From Pterobdella sp. o SKG-2022 (Eukaryota > Annelida > Clitellata > Hirudinida > Piscicolidae), in contig OZ038320.1 in the NCBI GenBank assembly GCA_964035795.1, positions 11,816,118 through 11,880,117 on the forward strand: DNA of 64,000 nt. The letters are read 5' to 3'. Below are positions 1 to 11,112 of the stretch, one piece after another. The position numbers were made by a program, and so were the translations under genes. The notes under the pieces were generated by a model. That model saw only the letters and a program-made list of their open reading frames with translations. It ran no database searches and was not told where the DNA came from. Within the stretch, counting starts at the first letter, position 1. Each line of letters starts with the position of its first letter.

Positions 1-233
1 TTATAGTTTTACCGTTTTTAGAATCTCGAAGACTTACTAATACAGTTTGATAAAAAAATAAATAAACAAACTTGGATTACTCATTAATTTTAATTTATAA
101 GTTGATAAACATATACTAAAATTCTAAACTTGCATTTTATTTAAATTTTTGACTGAAATAAAAGGATAAAAATATTTTATTTAAGTAAAAAAACTGTTCA
201 ATAATTAATATAAAAAAATGCATAAATTATTCA

Positions 234-671
234 TCATGTATTTGAGCAAAATTCAGAAATGACTGCTAGCAGCTGATCAATCTCTTCCATACTTAACCTT
301 TCTTCACTTTCTTCAATCATCAACTGAATCTCTACAGGTGTTTGGGGCAAGCTATTGACAATCTGTAATGAAAAAAATTAATCCTAGAGTGAAGAATTTT
401 TATAAAACTAGTTATAGTTTACTTGTAATTTTTCAGCTTTTGTTAATTTGAAACTTTTTAGTTTTTCCAATAATCCTGTAACATCACCAGATGTTTGTTT
501 TCCACAAGGTGACTCTTCTAAATATTTAATCATTTCGTACGTTACTGTAGCTAAGTTTTTCTGGTCCATTCCTGGTTTGACTTGTCCATTTTTACCTTCT
601 TTTATATCTTTCAAAAAAGTATAAACTTCGTAATTACTCAAAAAAGCAGCCCGTTCATTTAAAACATTCAT
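234..671 (-). CDS. CRCP: RNA polymerase III subunit RPC9 / CRCP
   Basis: Two exons, 671-423 and 362-234, joined in phase 0 across a 60-base intron with GT and AG ends, give a 125-residue protein. RPC9 pairs with RPC8 to form the stalk of RNA polymerase III and acts in initiation. The vertebrate protein is also called CGRP-receptor component. Seen: the start resembles the family (ALLSNYEV in human, AFLSNYEVYTFLKD here), then the near-invariant KLTKAEKLQ at the exon junction, then VEIQLMIEESEERL near the C-terminus, matching human VEIQLMVEESEERL. The human protein is 148 residues; this one lacks the variable acidic tail after the last helix. It is transcribed away from the DDX24 gene, with about 430 bases between the two start codons. 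Confidence 0.93.
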
Positions 672-1104
672 TTTGAAATAAAGTTAACACTAAATAAGTC
701 AGAAATAGAAATTAACTTAGCTTTTAGACCACTGAAGTGTACTTGAGTTAAAAGTAAAATTTAGTTTGGAGTAATCAAAGGCTCATTTAATTTCGTTGAA
801 ATATTTTTTAGTTTTATTTTTTAAATAAAACAAAAAAAATAAATAAGTATATCAAATTCAAAATCTGTGGCAAAAAATTTATTGAAAAATATGAAAATAT
901 TTACTAATAACTTTGTATATTTTTCAATAGCTCAGTTTTTATGTAACACTTTAATTTTAAAATTTGAAAAAAAATTTGATTATTACAAATATATTGTAAA
1001 TTTGATTTTTTTCACTTTTTGAAAATTTTATGCTTTGTCCACTTTTGAATAAGCTCCATAATTTCTTATATTATCATTCAATCGTGCTATTTAAATTTAA
1101 TGAT
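672..1104. promoter_or_regulatory. Shared upstream region of CRCP and DDX24
   Basis: This AT-rich gap separates two divergently transcribed housekeeping genes and must contain both 5' untranslated regions and promoters. I see no convincing TATA element or other motif that can be told apart from the AT-rich background. A methionine codon at 1030, in frame with DDX24, falls here; I treat it as upstream sequence because the residues that follow it do not resemble the family. Confidence 0.4.
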
Positions 1105-4100
1105 ATGTTTAACTTAGTTGCAAAGCAACCGTGGAAAAAATTGAAATTAGATGAGTTTGACGATTTAATTGAATGTCAAGTTCTTACAGATTATACTATA
1201 GACAAAACGGTGAAGGCAATAATCACATTTTGTATTGCCAATTTTTGGTCATAGTTTTTGTTTCGAATATTAAATTTTTGTTCACAGAATCACGTAGAAG
1301 ATACTGGAATAGATAAACAAAAAAAAGTTAAAACAAAAACCAAAAAAACAAAGGACTTCAAACAAACCACAGATCATTCTGAACAAGAGAATGAAAAAAT
1401 AACAAAACAACCAAAAATTAAATCTTCATTAAAGGATGCAGATTTGAGTGATATGGATAAATGGCAAGGTTTGGGAGTTTCTGAGGTAGTTCTACAACGC
1501 CTCAAAGAAATGAAGTTTTACTGTCCTACTCCTATTCAACTTGCTTCTTTGCCTTCTGCCATCAAAAACAGATCTGATATTATTGCTGCTGCTGCTACTG
1601 TAAGTCTCAATTTCAATTGATATCAATAAACACCTTGTATTAAATACATACAAACAAAAACTAGTCTATAATAGTAAAAAATTTTAAAGTATAAAAACTG
1701 AAATATATTTTTAGGGCAGTGGTAAAACTCTTGTTTTTGGAATTCCTATTGTTAGTCATATTCTAGAAATTGATGAAAATGATTTTAAAGAAGAGAGTGA
1801 AAATTTAAATGAAGAAAAAGAAAATGGGAATGATGATAATAATGAGGATGTTCTAATGCTTGAAATGACTGATGAAACAAGTAATGATGAATCAGACAAC
1901 ATTGTTGAAGAAACCATAAGCTCAATAGCTGATTGTGAAAAGGAGTTGAATAATGAAGATAAATCTACAAGTGACTCTAGCATTAGGCCAATGTATTCAT
2001 TAATTCTGACACCAACCAGAGAACTGGCCATGCAAGTTACTCAACATATCACTAGTATCTGCAAATACACCAGCATCAAGGTATGTCTGGGGACATTTGA
2101 TAACTATCTCCAATGTAATATTAATTTTTTTCTTTTTTTTTTACTTTTATAATCATTTCTTCATTCAAAATCAAAATTCACACTTATTTATCATTTCAGA
2201 ACATTAATAAGTTTATTAAGATACGAAGCTTTTTGTTATCAATGTAAAATTTTCAAGTATGAAAAACCGTTTTATTAAACAAAATAAAATAAAAAAACGG
2301 TTTCTCATACTTGAAAATGTTACGTTGATAACGAAAAGCTTCGTATCTTAATAAACTCACCAGTGTTCTGAAATTATATTCATTTTACAGTTTGGTTTTT
2401 GTAAAAATCATTTATCATTTCATTTTTGAAAAAATAAATTTTTATCCAATCCAATCGCCTAATGGCAGCTTATAAAATAAAATATATGGGACAAACTGCA
2501 TCTAAAAGGTGACAGCAGTGGTGGGAGGGATATCAGTTGAAAAACAAGAGAGATTATTAAAGAAACAACCTCAAATTGTAGTGGCTACCCCTGGAAGACT
2601 GTGGCAGCTGATGCAGCTGGTGACTATGTTTATCAATGTTTCATGAAACTATAAATTTTTCAAAATCATTTTTTTGTTCAAGTTCAATATTTTTAATCTT
2701 TTTTTTTTTTTATATTCAGAAGAATTGAAGTTTCCTACATGTCAAATGTATGCAATTTTATTAAAAATTTTTCCATACTGATCAACAGCACCAAAAGCAT
2801 TTGTGCAACACCAAACATTTACGCCACTTGGTGGTTGATGAAGTGGACCGCATGGCAGAGAAAGGACACTTCCAAGAACTTCAACATATCATCAACTATG
2901 TTCAACAGCATTCCAGGTGTTTCAACATAGTATTATTTTGTTTGATAGATGCACATTATAATTAAGTTGTTTTTTATATTTTCAGAGACATTGTGTATCA
3001 ATTTTTCAAAAATAACTCGACAAAAGAGGCAATATTAAAAACTAAAATTTTTGAAAAAATCAATTTTGAATAAATTCATTAGTTTGATGAGTTTTGAAAA
3101 AGTTGAAAACTGTACAATATGGTACTATGTAAGTTTGAATTATAAAAAGTTCCTCATTATATCTTATCACAAATGATTTATATTTTTTTATAGGAAATTC
3201 ATTAGCTTTTTCTGTGAATTATGCTGTAAGTTGTATTAATAACTCTTGCTACAGGGACGTACACAGCAACATAAGCCAATATAATTTTTTTCATATCACA
3301 AGCTTAACCTATTTGTTGTCTTGATTATTTCTTTGATGAATCTAATTAAAATTTTTCATATCATACAACAGTTTTGTATTGAAAAGACAAGTGTTCATTT
3401 TATCAGCAACTCTTTCTTTTGTGCACAAGAAGCCGCATCGAACCACTATAACAAAAAAGAAATTAAAAGACTTGACCATTGAAGATAAAATCGGTTTGGA
3501 TAAAGTTATTTAGTTTCAAGTAGATATATCAAAGTTTTTTTCTTTCAATATGATTATGATTGTGGTTTTACCTCCATCACCACCCTAGAATGTGCTGTAT
3601 CCTCAAAGTATCAAAAAAAGCTTTTGCATTTTTCAAATAAACAATAAATTATTCAATTTTTTTGTTTTTCAATTGGTTGAAAAAATATTTTGGAAAAAAT
3701 TTTCTTGCTTTCATTATCATCATAATGGAGTTTTTTTTTTATTTTTTTTTATAATACCCCGAGCGCCCTAGTCTTGTTGGGGGCTCTTCATGTCCCCATC
3801 AAGTCTTCCAGTGGTCGAGAAGCTCAGCCGCTCTCGAGGGGTCGGTTCACAGACTCTCGGGGCCCAGTGTGGTATTTATTTTGGGGCAGGTGAGGGGTGT
3901 CGTGAATGTGTGTTTGGCAGAGTGGGCATGAAAGTGAAGGATGAGATGAGGGTGAGATTTTGTCGAGGTATGAGAGAATAAAAGGTGATTTGTTTGATTT
4001 GAGTTGGGTGAGAGTGTGGTGGTCTAGGGTGGTTTCTGATTTATGAATGGGTGGGGGTTGCTTGCTGAAGATTTTGTTGTGAGTGGATGATATGTAGTCG

Positions 4101-7100
4101 TGTACTATTTTTGTGTGTATGGTTTTCATGTTGTTTTTTATTTGTGTGTGAGAGGTGGTCTGGGTGGAGGAGGGTATGTTTAGGGTGTAGTTGATGTTGT
4201 TGTTGAATGTGGATTGTTTTTTGTATCTGGGGTGGGCTTCTTGTGTGGTGAGTGGGCGTAGGGGATGAGTGGGGTGGGAAGCTTTTTGTGTGAGTTGTGA
4301 TGCGTGAAGTTTGAAATGGTTTTGGAGTGGGAGGATTTTGGTTTCTGAGTGGAGGTGTTTGGTGTTGGTGTCTAGGGTGCAGCCAGTGATTGTTCTCAAG
4401 GCTGCGTTTTTGATTTTTTGGAGTTTGTTGAGGGAAGTGGATGAAATGATGGGTGACCAGATGGTGTTGGCGTATTCGATGATGGGAAGGAGTAATGTTT
4501 TGTATGTGGTGATGAGTGTTTCTTTGCTTTTTCCCCAGTGTGTTGATGTGAGGAGTTTTAAGAGATTGAGTATTTTTTTTTTGTTTTAGTGATGGTGTTG
4601 TCTGTGTGGGTGGAGTATTTTAGTTTGGGGTTAAAAGTTAATCCAAGGATGGTAGGGTTGGAGGTGGTGGGGATGGGAATGTTGTTGATGTGGATGTTCA
4701 GGGGTTTGTTATATTCTGATGGGTCTAGGATCATGAGAGTTGATGTGGTTTTGGTAGGGTTGTTATTGTGAGCCCATGTGTGTATTTCATTGAGGTATGG
4801 TAGAAGGTTCTGGGTGGCTGTGTTGATGTTGGGGTGGGATGATGTTATGGTGATGTCGTCTGCGTAGGTGATGAGGTTGAGTGAGCTGATTTTGGGGAGT
4901 AGTATGTCGGAGAGGTATATGTTGAAGAGAGTGGTTGATAGGACGCCTCTTTGGGGGACACCTGCTTTGATGTTTGTGTGTTTTGATCTGTGATTGTTGT
5001 ATGAGGTGTATTGTCGGCGTCCTTTTAGTTGGCCAGGAATTTGATTATTTTTGTTGGAATGTGGGTATTGTGTATTTTGTGGATGAGTTGGTGGATGTTG
5101 ACCGTGTCGAATGCTTTGGTCATGTCGAGGGCAGTGAGGATTGTTCTATGGGGGGGAAGGGTTTTATTGAAACCAGTGAGTATGGTGTTATTGATTTGAT
5201 ATAGGGCTGTGGTGGTGAAGTGTGCGGCTCTGAAGCCGTGTTGGTGTGTTGGGAGGATTATATTAGTGGTGATGTGTGGGAGGATGATTTTTTCTAGATT
5301 TTTTGCTATGGGAGAGAGTAGGGCTATTGGTCTGTATGAGGAGGGGAGAGAAGGGTTTTTGTTGGGTTTGGCGATGGGGATGATTTTGGAGGTTTTCCTT
5401 ATTTGGGGTATGGTGTTTGTGTTGATTGTGATGTTGTAGAGGTTGGTTAGGTGTTTGATGGCTATTGGTCCTAGGTGAAGTTTTTAGCTCTTCCATTTTA
5501 TCATTGTCTTTCTATCTCAAGCCATCTCATTATACAGAGAAATTCCAACTCTAGTTCTTGTTATCCCATTCAATATCACTTATATATATCATTTTAATGA
5601 ATGTAATGATAGCTTTTGTTTTATTAAAAAATCGATGGTATAAAATTTATTATTTTCCAATTTTTGCAGTGGTTATATTATTAATGACAACAATACCAAT
5701 ACTTTTTGCTCAGATTCTTTAAAGAAGACCTTACAAATGAGTGCAAAACCCAAAGTGATCGACCTCACTACAGGGGTCAATATGACGTCACAACGTCTGC
5801 AGGAGTTCAAGGTAGAAGAGCGTGTTTTGTTCATGTGTGTTGTATGAGATTGTTATTGGCACCTGTATATGAATATATTTAATTCGAAGGCATATATTCA
5901 AGGACATTTTGTAATGTTTAAATGGTCTTTATAAAGATCACCATAAAATCTTCAATGCAATATGCTACTATGAAGAAGGAAGGCTGAGGTTTATAAAAAA
6001 AATTTATATAAAATTCAATTTTTTCGTAATATTGAAGAATTTTTGGCTTCGAATTATTCTTTTTTATAAGTTATTTTTTAAATTTTATACGTGTGCTGTT
6101 GTACAAACTGATACTGAAAGCATTTTTGCATTGCAAGGTGTCATGTGGGGCAGAGAAGAAAGATGCCATGCTGTTCCACTTGATGACATCTTCTCCATCA
6201 CGCACTCTGGTTTGTCTACCAACTTATTGAGGGTTCCAATATCATGTGGATATGATATATAGGAGAACTTGCGATTTGTAAATAACATAAATGCTTTGTG
6301 TTAGATTTCGACTATTTAATAATAAATGTGATAAACACAAACAAAGGCTTTAAAAAAACGAAGCTTTTTTGTGAACCGAAGTTATAATATCAAGATTTGA
6401 TAGTGTATGTGTTGCTCTCTAAGCTTATTATTAGCTTAATGGTCCTGGCCATGATGTTAAACTGCACCGAAAATAGTGTCTCTAAACTGAGACTGCTTTT
6501 CTGTTATAAACTAGATAACAGTAGGTTCCAGTAGCAGGTATTGACAAACTGGTATTTTGGTATCATCATTTGGCTTGGCAAAGGATCTTTCTTTTTGTTG
6601 ACAATGTCGAAGCAAACTGCCCAAATGTGAGAACGACGGATCTTGAATTCGATAATTTCAAGTTGGACGTTAGCTCGGGCTGGCAGTCTATAAAAATTTG
6701 ACTCAAATAAATGCTCTTTTTTATACATTGCTTTTTTCTAGTATCAATAACCTAGGCTGACTGTTGTCAACCCCAGTTACTGGGACATGTATAGCAGTAT
6801 AATCTAATTAGATTAATTGAATTGAAATTTCATTCTATGCATTTATCATGTCTGAATGATAACAATAGCCACGTTATACTTATGGAAATGAATTCAGTAA
6901 TAAGTAGATATCAATTGTATAAGATTATTTTATCAGTTATATTTTCTCACAAACAATTTTTTTATAATTACATGCAATACCTGGTACTTTTATTTTGCCT
7001 CTTTTAACTCAACTTAATAACGAATGATCATTTGATATAAGGTATTTGCAAACAGCAAGGACTCAATAAGACGCCTAAACAGCCTATTTGGTTTGATCCA

Positions 7101-8292
7101 ATGCTCCCCTTTGTGTCTCCACTCCGACATGCCCATGAGACAACGACTCAAAAACCTTGATACCTTCAAAGGTCTCAAATATAATAAGAATATTATTACG
7201 AGCATTTTATTATCTAAAGGGTATCTTTCCTACAATCAATATTTATTTACTTGTAATTGTTGCATTTTTATAATTATTATTCTATTTTTTTCACAACTAA
7301 TTCTTCAAAACATGTTTCTACTCAATTTTTGCGCAGCAAGAGACTCGGGTTTGTTATTGGCCACTGATGTGGCAGCCAGAGGGTTGGACATAGCAATGGT
7401 GGCTAGAGTGGTGCATTACCAAGTTCCCAGAACTGTTGAGGTTGGTTTACAAGGCGCTCTAGCTTTTATCAATGTGTTTCTATTGTTTTCAATCAAAACA
7501 TTAATTTTCTTCGACTAGGTAAAATTTATAATATTTTCATTTTCATTAATTATCATTTTAAATTTTTAAACTGCACTAAAACATGACCACCCACAGAACT
7601 ACGTGCACCGCTCAGGGAGGACAGCCAGGTCTGACCAGGGTGGTGTGAGTGTGTTGCTGGTCAGTCCCCAGGAGGATGCCTTGTATCGTCGTATCATGCT
7701 GGCACTCAAAAAAGGTTTGTTCACACTGGTAGATGCAACAAGAGACTTATATTAACTGAACTTGCGCTGCATTTATACAGGGACATTTATAACGTTTTTA
7801 TATTGAAACAATAAAAAGAATAACTAAGTTGTACAACCTCTAAAAATTAATTATTAGTCATTCAGTTTTTTATAAATAATTCATTGCACTAATTATTAAT
7901 GACAGAGAGTGGTTTAGATGAGCTTCAAATAAACAGAACATCACTGCAACATCACACATCCATCGTGCACAATGCCAGGCAGCTTGAAGTTCTCATATAC
8001 AGGTTGTTTCATAAGATAATCTCCGCTTTTATAGCATTTTATATTTTTTAAATAGATAGATGGTATTTTATATTCATTCCATAGTTTTGGAATTATTTCA
8101 TTTTTAGATTTTTTTATTCTTTCCAGTTGCCTATGAGTATTTTCAAATTTATATTGACTTATAAACTCAAAAACGTATTTTAAAAAAGTACAAAAACTTG
8201 TTGTAACAAAGTTATTTCTAATTAGAACCACTCTTTGTTTTTTCATTCTGTTTTAGCTTTCAATAGTTTACCTACCATAATATTATTGATAT

Positions 8293-8384
<92 letters not shown>

Positions 8385-9348
8385 TTTTTTCGTAGATTTC
8401 AAATCTTAGATTAAAATAATCTATGTTTAAAAATCAGACAAAAAAAGAAAAAAGTTGATTCTGATTGGTGGAAACAAGCTTGTAAGGATGCGGAATTAGT
8501 GTGCAGTGATGATGAGGATGAAGGGGGTCGTAAGAAGCGTTCCAAGCTCGACAATGATGATGAGTTAGTATCAACGATATTTTTTTGTTTTGATCATTTT
8601 TAATGCTTCACATTCTTTATATATGTTTTTCAAAGAAACGGCGTATCTATGTATTTTTAATTGTTTTAAAATAATTTCAATGAATGGAGGAATTTTCTTG
8701 ATATTATTTTATTTAAACTAAAGTTTTTGACAAACACAACTTCGTCGTAAATCATTGGTATAATTATAAAACGAAAACTTATTTTTATATTGCAATTTTC
8801 ATTGAAGTCATATATGATATGAAATTTTTTTCAGAATTGTTTCAGCATCTGAAAGAAAATCCATTGAAATCAAGAAAAAAGAACTTTTGCTAATGCTAGG
8901 AGTTTCAATCAGGTAAATTTTTGTTTCAGTATTGTTCATATAAAAAAATCAATTAGTGCATGTCACAATAATGTTTTTCATTGTTCAAGTGATTCATTAT
9001 TTGATTTTGCCAAAAGCCACAATAAAATGAATATATTTCCAGAACACTAGTTAGTTTATTAAGATCTTAATAAACTAACTAGTGTTCTGAAATTATATTC
9101 GATTCATTATTTGTTTTTTAACTTTGTGGCTGAAATAATGGGAATATTTTTTATTGTTACCTTTTCTTATTTAATTTCAATATATAGCAATTAGTTAATA
9201 TAGTTTTTTATTTTTCAGTTATTCAGATAATTTTTTATTACAAGAATTTGTTTGTGAGTCATTAACATCAAAGTCGAATTGTAAAACTACAATGATATAT
9301 ATATATATTTATTTAAAAAAAGTTTTCCAATTTTTTTTTTGCTTATAA
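1105..9348 (+). CDS. DDX24: DDX24-type DEAD-box RNA helicase (DEVD variant)
   Basis: A multi-exon ATP-dependent RNA helicase of the DDX24 (yeast Mak5) family, which acts in 60S ribosome assembly. Exons: 1105-1209, 1288-1599, 1715-2080, 2509-2619, 2789-2916, 3372-3493, 5714-5811, 6071-6137 (tentative), 6937-6983, 7042-7171, 7337-7440, 7597-7714, 7906-8002, 8438-8563, 8835-8912 and 9219 on; phases agree at each join. Motifs in order: Q motif (PTPIQ), motif I ATGSGKT split by an intron, an acidic insert typical of DDX24, PTRELA, VATPGR, motif II as DEVD instead of DEAD, SAT, the VFANS block, TDVAARGLD and HRSGRTAR. The start at 1105 gives a family-like N-terminus ([16 protein letters not shown], then LTDY). 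The C-terminal end is uncertain: read through, it stops at 9348, but a basic last exon near 9430-9460 is possible. Confidence 0.88.
2197..2370. repeat. Hairpin (foldback) element in DDX24 intron
   Basis: Two arms of about 80 bases form an imperfect inverted repeat around a short A-rich loop near 2280-2290. The arms begin and end with CAGAACA / TGTTCTG and contain TAATAAACT and AAGCTTCGTATCTT. It encodes nothing. The shape is that of a non-autonomous palindromic MITE. Related hairpins lie at 9040-9089, 27289-27351, 40820-40939 and 58007-58164. Confidence 0.75.
3722..5485 (-). mobile_element. 5'-truncated Jockey-like LINE, antisense in DDX24
   Basis: The minus strand reads as a reverse transcriptase and its C-terminal region, broken by frameshifts. 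In order, from 5485 downward: a fingers region with [12 protein letters not shown] near 5340-5310, QHGFRAAH near 5220, [12 protein letters not shown] near 5110, GVPQRGVLS near 4950, and the catalytic YADD at 4855-4866. An open stretch of 191 codons (4399-3824) follows, with the family-like [13 protein letters not shown] and a CPLC motif near its end. The 3' end has a short untranslated region and an A-rich tail (T-rich on the plus strand, 3729-3752). There is no endonuclease region, so the copy is 5'-truncated. Base composition is far from the surroundings: the coding strand is rich in A and C and nearly lacks G. Confidence 0.85.
6420..6800. repeat. Single arm of the GGGTTGACAGCAG repeat family
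   Basis: This intronic stretch matches the right half of the long foldback repeat at 35225-35925 and parts of the repeat at 57735-58325. Shared blocks include the CAAACTGCCCAA region, GCCAGTCT..., ATCAATAACCTAGGCTGACTG and CAACCCCAGTTACTGGGACAT. The inner end carries ATGGTCCTGGCCATGATGTT, also found at 58300-58320. It has no coding capacity of its own. Confidence 0.7.
8297..8382. repeat. (AT)n microsatellite
   Basis: A near-perfect run of about 43 AT dinucleotides in a DDX24 intron, between the exons at 7906-8002 and 8438-8563. It can form a cruciform and is likely to vary in length. Confidence 0.98.
9040..9089. repeat. Perfect 50-base palindrome (minimal hairpin element)
   Basis: The bases 9040-9089 read the same on both strands, with no loop. 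The arm (CAGAACACTAGTTAGTTTAT followed by TAAGA) matches the outer arm of the hairpin at 2197-2370. It looks like an internal-deletion form of that family, in the penultimate DDX24 intron. Confidence 0.85.
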
Positions 9349-9580
9349 CGGTATAAAAATAAATGTGTTTTTCTAATTCACTAGTATTTATCAATTAAAA
9401 ATTGAGTTTATGATGATATCAATTATTTTCAGAAAAAAGAATAAACGAAAGAAGAATAATTAATAAAATTTTCAATAAAATCAATGAAAATTTTTCTTTT
9501 TATAAAAATAAATCTGTATAATATAATTTAATACAAAATTTAAAAGTAAACTCCAGCGTTTGAGTTGCGGAATTTAAGTC

Positions 9581-11112
9581 ATGAAATTATTTTTGAAACG
9601 TTTTTTTATTCAATTAATTCATTATTTACTTTTCACAAGGTAATCTAGAAGTTTTGTGATTTTTAAATAGTCGGTGTTATTTGACAAATAGCTTTACACT
9701 TTACAGAAACAGTTTTTTTCAGATTTTATATCTCTTACTTTTAACAACATTTCATGCCATTCCAATTCAAAAAGGTCTCGCAACTATGCGCTTAGTGGAG
9801 CCTCATTCTTACCATCTTTTAATGCCATTTTTGTTCTGTTCTGTAAATTTATTTTTCTTTTTCGTATGTTCATTTTCCGATCCTGGTGTAATCACGAAAC
9901 ACAATATTTTGAAATATCTCAATAAGTATCCATATGATGGCTTTCTTTACAAACCTTACTATACCTGTCCCACATGTAATCTTGAGAGACCTGCCAGGTC
10001 CAAGCACTGTGGTTAGCTTTCATTAGTCACAATGTTTTATCATTGTTAATTATGATTACTAACTGTATTTTTCTATAATGGTGTGCTCATCTTTTATAAT
10101 TGTTCACATAATTTTTATAATGATCTAGCTTTAATGATTTATAAGGGTTTTTTTGGAGCTCAATAATTGATAAGATTTCTGTATTACTCAGAATATATCA
10201 ATAATGAAAATTTAACATCATCTAGAAATCATTGTTTCATAAAAACAGTTGTGATGAACAAATGCATCTATAAATTTGACCACTATTGTGTGTGGGTGGC
10301 CAACACCATAGGAGGAAAAAATCATCATTATTTCATTCTTTTTCTCACTACTCTATTTTTAATGGTGACTTCAGTTTTATAATTAGGAAAATATTATAAA
10401 TTAAAAAAAAATATTTCTTTTAAATTTTGAAATTTTAGGAAAATGCAAAGTATGTTCAAATAATTTTCAAATTTTATAACAAATAAATTTTAATTAAAAT
10501 TAATTAATTTTTAGCTATTAAATGGGACCATTAAATTATGGAGAGTACTTAATGCATTGGGAAGTCTCACAAAGTTGTGGGTGTATGCTGGCCTGAAAAT
10601 GTCTTCAGATCCTGATGTTCATACATGGCTCAAAAGTTTTTACAGATATACAAACTATTTTGAAGTAGGATTTCATGAAACCTTTAATATAATGTTCATA
10701 AAATTTAATTTTTTCATAGCTTCTAACAAGGTACCACACGTCAGTGGTTTTTATCTTCTGTGCTTGTTTTGTATTCACAATTGGCCTGTGTGGTTTTGCA
10801 ATTTATCATTGGGCTTTGATGCTTCTTAATCTTACCACCAATGAAATCATCAAAAGAAGAAGATTTAAGAAAGATCACAAAAAATACTTAACGCTGCAGG
10901 AACGCAAATATTTTTTGGATGTTACTAATTTAATGAGTTTTAACTTTTATCATATTGGTTTCATAAACAATTTGAAAGACTCACTAACCGATAAAAGTCT
11001 TTGTATTTATCAAAATGTTCTTGCGTCCAAGACACTCAGTTGGAATGAGGCATTGGGCTCTCCAATGTGGAAAATGATACAGGAAAGAAAAAATAATAAC
11101 AAAAATAAATAA
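9581..11112 (+). CDS. ZDHHC4: ZDHHC4-like palmitoyltransferase with DHYC core
   Basis: Five exons (9581-9639, 9707-10011, 10249-10364, 10515-10664, 10720-11112) join with agreeing phases. The product is a polytopic membrane protein of the DHHC S-acyltransferase family. The N-terminus aligns with human ZDHHC4 (HYLLFTRNSFF against HYLFHTRNHTF), followed by VNLFFF and a GVITK motif. A first zinc site CPTC...RPARSKHC precedes a core reading CIYKFDHYCVWVANTIGG. Then come membrane segments, the TTNE motif (family TTxE) and an INNLKD stretch resembling the C-terminal PaCCT region. Oddities: the catalytic box is DHYC, the cysteine usual before NxC is methionine, and the CIG cysteine is threonine, so several zinc ligands are missing. 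DHYC enzymes are known in yeast (Akr1, Pfa5). AATAAA overlaps the stop at 11108. Confidence 0.85.

Noticed and set aside
1030..1104. Upstream in-frame start for DDX24 at 1030
   Set aside because: The extra 25 residues are hydrophobic and unlike any DDX24 N-terminus; the start at 1105 leads directly into the conserved N-terminal block.
3790..5439. Several plus-strand frames of 60-92 codons rich in Val, Gly, Trp and Met
   Set aside because: They are antisense shadows of the minus-strand LINE, open only because of its strong composition bias.
7941..8246. 101-codon minus-strand frame
   Set aside because: Overlaps a DDX24 exon and intron on the other strand; no signal peptide, domain or splice support was seen.
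8297..8382. CRISPR-like or regulatory array
   Set aside because: A simple AT dinucleotide repeat; no spacer structure.
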